64,000 nucleotides of DNA from NCBI RefSeq assembly GCF_035982055.1, contig NZ_CP108427.1, positions 8,679,001 to 8,743,000 on the forward strand, written 5' to 3'. Below, one piece after another: positions 42,416-50,066 of the stretch. The DNA is from Streptomyces sp. NBC_01288 (GTDB lineage Bacteria > Actinomycetota > Actinomycetes > Streptomycetales > Streptomycetaceae). Below the pieces are notes generated by a model. The model was not told the origin of the DNA. It searched no databases and saw only the letters and a program-made list of their open reading frames with translations. Numbering within the stretch: position 1 is the stretch's first letter; each line of letters starts with the position of its first letter. Both the position numbers and the translations under genes were made by a program.

Positions 42416-42449
42416 GCCCACGATTGTTTGCAATAGGGTGGGCAGCACC

Positions 42450-42722
42450 ATGTCCAATAAGACGTTCGAGGAGCTGTTCACCGAGCTCCAGCAGAAGGCC
42501 GCCACCGGCGACCCCGCCACTTCCCGCACCGCAGAACTGGTCGGGAAGGGCGTCCATGCCATCGGCAAGAAGGTCGTGGAAGAGGCCGCCGAGGTCTGGA
42601 TGGCCGCCGAGTACGAGGGCAAGGAGGCGGCCGCCGAGGAGATCTCGCAGCTGCTCTACCACGTGCAGGTGATGATGGTCGCCCGCGGAATCTCGCTGGA
42701 CGACGTCTACGCCCACCTGTAA
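42450..42722 (+). CDS. hisE: Phosphoribosyl-ATP pyrophosphatase
   Basis: The 90-residue all-alpha protein starts MSNKTFEELFTELQQKAATG and has the HisE metal-binding helix KKVVEEAAEVWMAAEYEGKE with the conserved EExxE acid cluster. It hydrolyses PR-ATP to PR-AMP, the second step of histidine synthesis. ATG 42450 is chosen over GTG 42438 on homology. hisG follows 72 nt later. Confidence 0.95.
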   Translation: MSNKTFEELFTELQQKAATGDPATSRTAELVGKGVHAIGKKVVEEAAEVWMAAEYEGKEAAAEEISQLLYHVQVMMVARGISLDDVYAHL

Positions 42723-42794
42723 AAACCCCTTTAGAACCGTTTCCGACAGTTCACCCCTTTCCTCACCACTTTTCACGCGAAGGAAGCCGACCTC

Positions 42795-43652
42795 ATGCTG
42801 CGCATCGCCGTCCCCAACAAGGGTTCCCTGTCAGGACCTGCGGCGGACATGCTGCATGAGGCCGGCTACCAGCAGCGCCGGGAGTCCAAGGAGCTGCGGA
42901 TCGTCGACCCGGTCAACGAGGTCGAGTTCTTCTACCTCCGCCCCCGCGACATCGCGATCTACGTCTCCTCCGGCCGCCTCGACATCGGCATCACCGGCCG
43001 CGACCTGCTGATCGACTCCGGCGCGAGCGCCGAGCCGATCCTCCCGCTCGGCTTCGCCCGCTCCACGTTCCGCTTCGCCTCCAAGCCCGGCGCCGCGAAC
43101 ACCCTCGCGGACCTCAAGGGCAAGACGGTCGCCACCTCGTACGAGGGCATCGTCGCCAAGTACCTCGCGGACAACGGCGTCGACGCCTCCGTCGTCCACC
43201 TCGACGGCGCCGTCGAGACCGCCATCGAACTCGGCGTCGCCGAGGTCATCGCGGACGTCGTCGAGACCGGAACGTCCTTGCGCAACGCGGGACTTGAGGT
43301 CTTCGGCGACCCGATCATGAAGTCCGAGGCCGTCGTCATCCGGCGCACCGGCGCCGAGACCGACGACACCGCCGAGCCCAAGGTCCAGCAGTTCCTGCGC
43401 CGCCTCCAGGGCGTCCTGGTCGCCCGGACGTACGTGATGATGGACTACGACTGCCGGGTCGAGCAGCTGGAGAAGGCCGTCGCCCTCACCCCCGGCCTGG
43501 AGTCCCCGACCGTCTCTCCGCTGCACAACGAGGGCTGGGTCGCCGTCCGCGCGATGGTCCCCGCCAAGGAAGCGCAGCGGATCATGGACGACCTGTACGA
43601 CATCGGCGCCCGGGCCATCCTGACGACGGCCATCCACGCCTGCCGTCTCTGA
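42795..43652 (+). CDS. hisG: ATP phosphoribosyltransferase
   Basis: The 285-residue long-form HisG has the N-terminal bilobed catalytic part (RIAVPNKGSLSGPAADMLHE; DIGITGRDLLIDSGA; KTVATSYEGIVAKYLADNGV; VETAIELGVAEVIADVVETG) and the C-terminal histidine-binding regulatory domain (VMMDYDCRVEQLEKAVAL). It starts histidine synthesis from ATP and PRPP and is inhibited by histidine. No other his genes are in the window; hisE-hisG stands alone after the rib operon. Confidence 0.97.
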   Translation: MLRIAVPNKGSLSGPAADMLHEAGYQQRRESKELRIVDPVNEVEFFYLRPRDIAIYVSSGRLDIGITGRDLLIDSGASAEPILPLGFARSTFRFASKPGAANTLADLKGKTVATSYEGIVAKYLADNGVDASVVHLDGAVETAIELGVAEVIADVVETGTSLRNAGLEVFGDPIMKSEAVVIRRTGAETDDTAEPKVQQFLRRLQGVLVARTYVMMDYDCRVEQLEKAVALTPGLESPTVSPLHNEGWVAVRAMVPAKEAQRIMDDLYDIGARAILTTAIHACRL

Positions 43653-43678
43653 GGAACACACCGAGGTACACCCCGACC

Positions 43679-44122
43679 ATGTCTCAACTCCCCGCCCTGC
43701 CGGTCACGTTCCGGCCGGGCCGCACCCGTGCCGTGCTGCTCACCGCGGGCGTCGCGATCTTCGTCGTCATCACGACCGTCGCGATGCTCCTGGAGCAGCT
43801 CACCCCGGGGGAGAAGCTCAGCTTCGTCCTCACCGGTGCCCTCCTCTTCGCCGTGCTGGCCATGCTCGCCCGGGTGAAGGTCGTCGCCGACGAGTCCGGT
43901 GTCACCGTCGTGAACATCGTCAGCAGGCGCCGGCTGGCGTGGGCCGAGATCCTCCAGGTGAATCTGCGCCCCGGCGACCCCTGGGTCTTCCTCAACCTGA
44001 GCGACGGCACCAGCCTGCCCGTGCTGGGCATCCAGCCCGGTATCGCCAAGGAGCGGGCCATCGCCGACGCGCGCGCTCTGCGGGCCCTCGCCGAGGACCG
44101 GTCCCTGAGGGATCTGCCGTAG
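43679..44122 (+). CDS. PH-domain membrane protein
   Basis: The 147-residue protein has two hydrophobic segments (about 20-36 and 47-64) followed by a bacterial PH-like beta domain (VVADESGVTVVNIVSRRRLA then WAEILQVNLRPGDPWVFLNL). Such small bPH proteins are common downstream of hisG in Streptomyces, with unknown role, probably at the membrane. It starts 26 nt after hisG, so it may be cotranscribed. Confidence 0.85.
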   Translation: MSQLPALPVTFRPGRTRAVLLTAGVAIFVVITTVAMLLEQLTPGEKLSFVLTGALLFAVLAMLARVKVVADESGVTVVNIVSRRRLAWAEILQVNLRPGDPWVFLNLSDGTSLPVLGIQPGIAKERAIADARALRALAEDRSLRDLP

Positions 44123-44297
44123 AGGGCATGTCTTGATTAATCTGTTCTCGGTGGCGTTTTTCGTTCCCGCCTCCGCCACCGAAGTTCCCCCTGATCCTCA
44201 GAGGCACCCTGCGACCCGAGGAGTGACTCCCTCCAGCGATGGACGGATCGTCCTGTAGTACCTGCGCCGCCCCCTCCCGACATATCGAGGCGGCGGC
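44123..44297 (+). other. Possible structured leader of the CNNM genes
   Basis: The 175-nt gap holds a stem of GGTGGCG (44150-44156) with CGCCACC (44174-44180), a T-run inside its loop, and the pyrimidine-rich stretch GCGCCGCCCCCTCCCGAC before the start codon. GAGGAGTGACTCC at about 44218 could form a second stem. I do not recognise a named riboswitch. Confidence 0.35.
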
Positions 44298-45632
44298 ATG
44301 ACCATCCCCTTGTTGCTCCTCGGAGCGGCGATCCTGCTGATTCTGGCCAACGGCTTCTTCGTCGCGGCCGAGTTCGGGCTCGTCACCGTGGAGCGTCCCG
44401 AGGCCGAGAAGGCCGCCGCCGAGGGCGACCGACGGGCCGCCACGGTCGTCGAGTCGCTCAAGGAGCTGTCCTTCCAGCTCTCCGGCACCCAGCTCGGCAT
44501 CACCATCACCTCCCTGGTCGTCGGCATGCTCGCCGAACCGGCCCTGGCGGAACTGCTGCACGGCCCGTTCAGCGCGATCGGCATCCCCGAGGGCGCCGTC
44601 TCCGGCGTCGCCGTGGTCGTCGGCATGCTGCTGGCCTCCGCAGTGCAGATGGTGATCGGTGAACTCGTGCCCAAGAACTGGGCGGTGTCGCGGCCCCTCC
44701 AGGTCGCGCGCTTCGTCGCCGCACCACAACACGCCTTCGCCCGCCTGTTCCGCCCGGTGATCGCCGCGCTGAACACCGTCGCCAACAAGCTCGTCCGCGC
44801 GCTGGGCGTCGAGCCCACCGAGGAGCTGGCCTCGGCCCGCACCCCCGGCGAACTCGTCTCCCTGGCCCGGCACTCGGCGCAGGCCGGCACGCTGGAGCAG
44901 GACACCGCCGATCTCTTCGTACGGACGCTGTCGCTCGGCGAGTTGACCGCGCAGCACGTCATGACCCCGCGCGTGAAGGTCAGCGCGCTCCAGTCGTCGG
45001 CTACCGCCGAGGACGTGGTCAACCTGACCCGCGCCACCGGCCTGTCCCGCTTCCCCGTCTACCGCGAGAAGATCGACGAGATCGTCGGCATGGTCCACCT
45101 CAAGGACGCCCTGGCCGTCCCCTCGCACGCCCGACTCCGCACGTCCGTCACCAGCATCGCCAAGTCCCCGGTACTGGTCCCCGAGACCCTGCCCGTGCAA
45201 CCGTTGTTGGCCCGCCTGCGCAGCGAACAGCCGATCGCCGTCGTAGTCGACGAGTACGGCGGTACGGCGGGGGTCGTCACCCTGGAGGACATCGTCGAGG
45301 AACTCGTCGGCGAGGTCCGCGACGAGCACGACGGCCAGGACGTCCCCGAACTCGCCGCGGCCCCGCCCGAGGACGGCAAGCAGGCCTGGGACGCCGACGG
45401 CAGCTGCCGGGTCGACATCCTCCAACGCATAGGCCTCGACGTCCCCGAGGGCCCGTACGAAACGGTCGCCGGACTGGTAGCCGACCTCCTCGGCCGCATC
45501 CCGGCCCCCGGCGACAAGGCCGAACTCCCGGGCTGGCGGCTCTCGGTCCGCCAGGTGGGCCACTACCGCGCCGAACGAGTCCGCCTCGTCCGCACGATTC
45601 CGGCCGTGAACGTGATGGAGGCGGCCCGATGA
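44298..45632 (+). CDS. CNNM/HlyC-CorC family membrane protein with CBS domains
   Basis: The 444-residue protein has an N-terminal DUF21 domain of four segments (LLGAAILLILANGFFVAAEF, with QLGIGIT-like QLGITITSLVVGMLAEPALA), then a CBS pair (about 205-330, VMTPRVKVSALQSS and GVVTLEDIVEELVGEVRDEH) and a CorC_HlyC C-terminal domain. Relatives export magnesium or cobalt; haemolysin labels are historical. It overlaps a paralogous gene downstream by ATGA. Confidence 0.92.
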   Translation: MTIPLLLLGAAILLILANGFFVAAEFGLVTVERPEAEKAAAEGDRRAATVVESLKELSFQLSGTQLGITITSLVVGMLAEPALAELLHGPFSAIGIPEGAVSGVAVVVGMLLASAVQMVIGELVPKNWAVSRPLQVARFVAAPQHAFARLFRPVIAALNTVANKLVRALGVEPTEELASARTPGELVSLARHSAQAGTLEQDTADLFVRTLSLGELTAQHVMTPRVKVSALQSSATAEDVVNLTRATGLSRFPVYREKIDEIVGMVHLKDALAVPSHARLRTSVTSIAKSPVLVPETLPVQPLLARLRSEQPIAVVVDEYGGTAGVVTLEDIVEELVGEVRDEHDGQDVPELAAAPPEDGKQAWDADGSCRVDILQRIGLDVPEGPYETVAGLVADLLGRIPAPGDKAELPGWRLSVRQVGHYRAERVRLVRTIPAVNVMEAAR

Positions 45633-46705
45633 CCGTCCTCCAACTCCTCTTCGCCGTCCTGCTGGTGCTCGCCAACGGCTTCTTCGTCGGCGCCGAGTTC
45701 GCCCTCGTCTCCGTCCGCCGCAGCCAGATCGAACCCCTCAACACGGCCCGCGCCCGACAGGTCCTCTACGGCCTTGAGCGGCTGCCGCAGATGATGGCGG
45801 CGGCCCAATTCGGCATCACCGTCTGCTCGTTGACGCTGGGCGCGGTCGCCGAACCGACGGTCGCACACGTCCTGGAGCCGGTCTTCGAGTGGATGCACCT
45901 GCCCGAGGGCATGATCCACCCCCTCGGCTACATTCTCGCGCTCGCCGCGGTCGTCTTCTTCCACCTCGTCATCGGCGAGATGGTCCCGAAGAACCTCGCG
46001 ATGGCCGCGCCGGAGAAGGCCGCGATGTGGCTCAGCCCGGGCCTGGTCGCCTTCGCCCGGATCTGCAAGCCGATCACCATCGCCCTCGGCGCCGTCGCCC
46101 AGGGCATCCTGCGCCTCTTCCACGTCGAACCCAAGGACGAGGTCGAGGCCGTCTTCACCAGCGAACAGCTCAACCGCCTGGTGGAGGACTCGGGCCAGGC
46201 GGGCCTCCTCGACCCGGAGGAACAGGAACGCCTCGAAGACGCCCTGGAGCTGGGCTCCCGCCCGGTCACCGACGTCCTCCTCCGCCGCGAGAACCTGGTC
46301 ACGGTCAGCCCCTCGGTCACCCCGGGCGAGATCGTCGCTCTCACGGCCCGCACGGGTTACTCCCGCTTCCCGATCGCCGCGGAGACCGGCGCCTTCATGG
46401 GCTACCTCCACGTCAAGGACGTCCTGGACCTGGAGGAATCCGAACGAGCGGTTCCCCAACAGATCTGGCGCCCCATGACAACCCTCCGCGCCGAACTCCC
46501 CCTGGACGACGCCCTGACGGTGATGCGCCGAGCGGCAACCCACCTGGCCCAGGTCGCGGACGCCTCCGGCAAGGTCCTCGGCCTGGTCGCCCTGGAGGAC
46601 GTCCTCGAACTATTGGTGGGCGAGGTCACAGACCCGGCCCACCGAGAGGTCCCGGCACCGACCCAACCACGAACACCGGAACTGAAGCAGGCGGTACCGA
46701 GCTGA
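45629..46705 (+). CDS. Second CNNM/CBS-domain membrane protein, shorter paralogue
   Basis: The 358-residue paralogue begins MTVLQLLFAVLLVLANGFFV, then GAEFALVSVRRSQIE, and shares the DUF21 layout (QFGITVCSLTLGAVAEPTVA) and one CBS pair (VTDVLLRRENLVTVSP; GLVALEDVLELLVGEVTDPA). It lacks the long C-terminal CorC_HlyC part of its neighbour. The start overlaps the upstream stop, so the two are made in fixed ratio and may form a hetero-oligomeric ion exporter, by inference. Confidence 0.92.
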   Translation: MTVLQLLFAVLLVLANGFFVGAEFALVSVRRSQIEPLNTARARQVLYGLERLPQMMAAAQFGITVCSLTLGAVAEPTVAHVLEPVFEWMHLPEGMIHPLGYILALAAVVFFHLVIGEMVPKNLAMAAPEKAAMWLSPGLVAFARICKPITIALGAVAQGILRLFHVEPKDEVEAVFTSEQLNRLVEDSGQAGLLDPEEQERLEDALELGSRPVTDVLLRRENLVTVSPSVTPGEIVALTARTGYSRFPIAAETGAFMGYLHVKDVLDLEESERAVPQQIWRPMTTLRAELPLDDALTVMRRAATHLAQVADASGKVLGLVALEDVLELLVGEVTDPAHREVPAPTQPRTPELKQAVPS

Positions 46706-46806
46706 GGTCTGATGCGGGTGGCGTGTGGTGGGGGCGTGGAGCCGGCGTCGCTTCGCTGAGCCCTGGCGCCGGCCGCGCCCGGCCGACACCGCTTCCCCGT
46801 GCCCAC

Positions 46807-46857
46807 CTAGGGGCGCGGGGAACTGCGCGACCAGCCCCCACGCACCCGCAGCCGCGA
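46807..46857. repeat. Intergenic dispersed repeat, copy C
   Basis: CTAGGGGCGCGGGGAACTGC is followed by GCGACCAGCCCCCACGCACC and CGCAGCCGC. This is the best-preserved short form of the element seen at 7924-8001. It lies between the convergent CNNM and AAA gene ends and resembles the dispersed intergenic repeat frequent in Streptomyces chromosomes. Confidence 0.6.
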
Positions 46858-46909
46858 AACAACAGCTCCAACCGACCCCGTGCGCTCGTGCGCCCGCGCC
46901 GCGCCCGGC

Positions 46910-48775
46910 TCACAGCCCAGCGGGCCCCGGCCCTCTCCCGGACAACACCTCTCCATACGCCTGCATCAGATCCGGCAACCGCAAGGTCGACAGGTCGTCC
47001 CGCGACAACATCCCGGGATACACGGACAACCGGAGATCCCGGTACGCACAGCTCTTCTCGTACAGCGTCCGCAAGAACCGCCCGTTACCGAGCTCGTCGA
47101 TCCACCCCTGGTCGACCACATGCCCGGCGATCGACCGCAGCTCGTCCAACGCCTCCTCGTCCCACACGTCACCGTTCTCCGCCGCCAACACCTCACCGAT
47201 GGACGTGAGTTCAAGCGGCCGGTACGAAGGAAAGTCGACGCGAGTCGTGAAACGGGACGACAACCCGGGGTTCGCCGCCAGCAGTCGATCCATGCCCTCC
47301 GGATAGCCCGCCAGGATCACCACGAGGTGGTCGCGATTGTCCTCGGCCCGCTTCAACAGCACCTGCAAGGCCTCGTCGCCGTACGCGTCCCCCTTGCCGT
47401 AACCGGAGTTGGAGAGCGAGTACGCCTCGTCGACGAAGAGGACGCCACCGATGGCCGAGTCGATCAACTCGTTGGCTTTCACGGCCGTTTGGCCGAGATA
47501 CTCACCGACCAGGTCCGCCCGCTGCGCCTCGACGAGATGGTCCCCGCCGAGCAGCCCGAGTGCATAGAAGACCCGCCCGAGAATGCGCGCCACGGTGGTC
47601 TTGCCGGTACCCGAGGGCCCGGAGAAGACGAAGTGCCGTTTCGGCGGCTGAACCGGCAGCCCCTGCCCGGCCCGCAGCCGCGCCATGTTCAACTGGGCGG
47701 ACAGCGCCTTGACTTGGCGCTTGACCGGCTCCAGCCCCACCATGCGCTCCAGCTCGTCGAGCGCCTCCTCCAGTAAGACGGGATCGGTGGGCCCCGTGGG
47801 CAGCGGCAGCACCGGATTGGAGGTCTTCTCCCGCACCGAGTCACCCGCGCCGGGCAACGGCCCGGTCGGCGGCAGACCGGGCTCCGACAGCTTCAGATCC
47901 CGCCCCTCCGCACCGAACAGCGGATCGAGCCCGTCCGGCCCCTCCAGCGCGTCCTGCCCGCCGGAGAGCGTGATCGCCGCGAGGTCGGTCACGTCCTCGG
48001 ACCCGTCGTACCCGTCGGAGTCGGTGATCGCCGCGAGCCGCGCCGAGGTGTCCATGAACGCGGGGTCGACCCGGTGCACCGCCCGGTACAGGGGGAGCGC
48101 GGCGGCACTGCGCCCGGTGCCCTCGTGGGCCCGCGCCAGCCAGTACCGCAACTCCTTGCGCTGCGGCTGTTCGCTGCGACAGCGCATCAGCGCCGAGGAC
48201 AGCAGCGGTTCGGCCTGGCCGTACATCTCAAGGCGCACCCGCGCCATCCCGCCGAACAACCCGGCCTCGATACCCAGGAGTTGGTCGTTGATCAGCGGAT
48301 CAGTGTGCCGGACCAGCTGCTCCCAGTCCTTGACCAGATAGGCCCGGCACGCGTGCAGGAAGCGGACCTGGTGATCGGTGTCCACGGGCGGCAGTCCCGC
48401 CAACGCCCGGTCCAGCTCCGGCACATGACGGCCGTCCAGCCAGTGCGAGGCGTGCGCGAGCAGCAGATCACGCGGGCTCTCCAGCACGGGCTGCACCCAC
48501 CAGCCCAGCCAGTACCAGGAGTTGAGCGTACGGCGGTGCCTGGTGCGCTGTTCCCCGAAGCGTTCACGATGCCGGTACATCCGCAGCAGCGCGGTCGTCG
48601 TGTCGACGCGCAGCGCGTGCAGTCCGAGCCAGCCGTCGGCCATCCCGGGATCCATCCGTACCGCGGTGCGGAACTCCTCCTCCGCCTGCGGATAGGCGCC
48701 CATCGTGTAGGCGTCCACGCCTCGCAGCCACGCGAGGTCGGCCGGGGCCTCGGGGCCCTGCGTGCCGAAGTCCAT
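46910..48775 (-). CDS. AAA+ ATPase with N-terminal TPR-like domain, EccA/CbxX-SpoVK type
   Basis: The ATG at 48775 is preceded by GGGGGGA; the frame is open further upstream without a site. The 621-residue protein has a helical TPR-like first half (about 1-250; DAYTMGAYPQAEEEFRTAVR), an acidic Pro/Gly linker (about 250-330) and a CbxX/CfqX AAA+ domain: Walker A GPSGTGKTT at 386-394, Walker B GVLFVDEAYSL at about 446 and an arginine-finger region PGLSSRFTTRVDFPS. This is the plan of EccA, the cytosolic ATPase of type VII (ESX) secretion. No ESX components are nearby, so it may be an orphan or serve another partner. Confidence 0.88.
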   Translation of the reverse strand: MDFGTQGPEAPADLAWLRGVDAYTMGAYPQAEEEFRTAVRMDPGMADGWLGLHALRVDTTTALLRMYRHRERFGEQRTRHRRTLNSWYWLGWWVQPVLESPRDLLLAHASHWLDGRHVPELDRALAGLPPVDTDHQVRFLHACRAYLVKDWEQLVRHTDPLINDQLLGIEAGLFGGMARVRLEMYGQAEPLLSSALMRCRSEQPQRKELRYWLARAHEGTGRSAAALPLYRAVHRVDPAFMDTSARLAAITDSDGYDGSEDVTDLAAITLSGGQDALEGPDGLDPLFGAEGRDLKLSEPGLPPTGPLPGAGDSVREKTSNPVLPLPTGPTDPVLLEEALDELERMVGLEPVKRQVKALSAQLNMARLRAGQGLPVQPPKRHFVFSGPSGTGKTTVARILGRVFYALGLLGGDHLVEAQRADLVGEYLGQTAVKANELIDSAIGGVLFVDEAYSLSNSGYGKGDAYGDEALQVLLKRAEDNRDHLVVILAGYPEGMDRLLAANPGLSSRFTTRVDFPSYRPLELTSIGEVLAAENGDVWDEEALDELRSIAGHVVDQGWIDELGNGRFLRTLYEKSCAYRDLRLSVYPGMLSRDDLSTLRLPDLMQAYGEVLSGRGPGPAGL

Positions 48776-49056
48776 CACGTCCCCCCACAAACCGTGCCCC
48801 CGTTGATTCGCCGCCGGGCCGGCGCCCGTCGGCAGTCTGGGTCGAACCGCTGTGCCGTGGACGGGAGTTGCCGTGGTGCGCGAAGCAGCCGTCCGTCGGT
48901 CGCACCCTGGGCATCGTACCTGCGGGGCAGTCGCCCATCGAAGGGTGCCGCACAGGCCGTTTGACGAGGTGGGAGCAGATGGGGCGCACTCAGGACGGTG
49001 ACCCAGGGTGAGCAAATCACGGCTCGTAGCGGCCGGAAAACGTGCTGGGAGCAGAA

Positions 49057-49094
49057 CGAAGCCCCCGATCACGGGGGAACAACCGGGGGCTTCG
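49057..49094 (-). terminator. Strong hairpin with a competing inner stem, downstream of the kinase-like gene
   Basis: CGAAGCCCCCG (49057-49067) pairs perfectly with CGGGGGCTTCG (49084-49094). The CCCCCG (49062-49067) can instead pair with CGGGGG at 49072-49077 across an ATCA loop. On the minus strand it lies about 115 nt beyond the kinase stop and ends in TTCGTTCT, as a terminator should. The rest of the 434-nt gap before the AAA gene holds no gene I can support. Confidence 0.6.
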
Positions 49095-49209
49095 CGACTC
49101 TGGGCGGCTTCGAATCGGCCGCGCATTCAGAACGTAAGACCTGTACGGCCCCTGGGTCAAGCCGAGTTGAGGCACTCAAGCAAGTTCGAGCGGAAGGGTC
49201 TTCACAAGT

Positions 49210-49830
49210 TCAGCACACTGCGGGCGGTTCGTCACCGTGGGTGACCTGATGGTCCGGTCCAACCGTCCCTGAGGGCCCCGCGAGCACCTCGTACCCCTTT
49301 CCCAACTGCCGTACCAGGAAGTCCGCGTGGGGGCGCGAAGGGTCTTTGGCGAAGTGTTCGTGTTCCGCCTCGACCCATCCGTCCCAGAAGCCCCGCTGCT
49401 CCGTTCCGTCCCGCAGCCGGCCCCGTCTCCACGACTCCTCCCGGGGCAGCTCCATCCACAGCAGCCCCGCGAGGAACGGGCGCACCGTCCGGCGTCCCGC
49501 ACCGACGCCCTCGACGAGGATCACCGGCGCGGGCGGCAGCGCGCGGGGCGCCGCGAAGTGTCGGGCGTGCCAGTCGTAGGGGGCGTAGTGGGCGGTCTCG
49601 CCGCGGCCGAGCGGGGTGATCACCTGGCTCAGCAGCCGCTCGGTCCAGCCGAACAGTTCGTCGTGGGTGGCGAGGTCGTCCAGGTGCAGGACGGGGGCGC
49701 CGCCCAGGGCCTCGGCCAACTGCCCGGCGAACGTGGACTTCCCGGACCCCGCGTGCCCGTCGACGCCGACGAGCCGGATCGGGCCGCAGGACGGGGGCAG
49801 CTTGCTCAGGCGATGGGCGAGGTCGTGCAT
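49210..49830 (-). CDS. Uridine-kinase-like P-loop protein
   Basis: ATG 49830 gives 206 residues starting MHDLAHRLSKLPPSCGPIRL. The P-loop is GVDGHAGSGKST (about 22-33), followed by HLDDLATHDELFGWTERLLS and VILVEGVGAGRRTVRPFLAG, the usual lid and substrate region of the nucleoside/uridine-kinase-like family. It phosphorylates an unknown small substrate with ATP. The upstream open frame lacks homology. Confidence 0.85.
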   Translation of the reverse strand: MHDLAHRLSKLPPSCGPIRLVGVDGHAGSGKSTFAGQLAEALGGAPVLHLDDLATHDELFGWTERLLSQVITPLGRGETAHYAPYDWHARHFAAPRALPPAPVILVEGVGAGRRTVRPFLAGLLWMELPREESWRRGRLRDGTEQRGFWDGWVEAEHEHFAKDPSRPHADFLVRQLGKGYEVLAGPSGTVGPDHQVTHGDEPPAVC

Positions 49831-50010
49831 GGCTGGTCCCGGGAGGTCGTGGGGCGGGTGCTGCCGCAGGTCACCGGGACAGTGTAGGGAGCGGTGCCTC
49901 CCGCCCCAGCTCATACCACTGGTCGATACCAATATTGGTGGGTGTGGCGAGGTTCGAAGTGCTGGCCGCGGAGTGCCGTGTGTGTTCATAGTGGGCGCAC
50001 AGTCGTCCAT

Positions 50011-50040
50011 TGGATCTGTCCCGACTGGATCTGTCCCGAC
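50011..50040 (+). repeat. Perfect 15-bp tandem duplication in the peptidase promoter region
   Basis: TGGATCTGTCCCGAC occurs twice head to tail (50011-50025, 50026-50040), 27 nt before the peptidase start. It may double a regulatory site or simply be a slippage product. Confidence 0.85.
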
Positions 50041-50066
50041 TCGGAACACCCGGGGGTCTTCCGCCC

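Noticed and set aside
49095..49209. tRNA gene around GGCTTCGAATCGGCC
   Set aside because: The TTCGAATC resembles a T-arm but no acceptor stem, anticodon or D-arm can be built around it.
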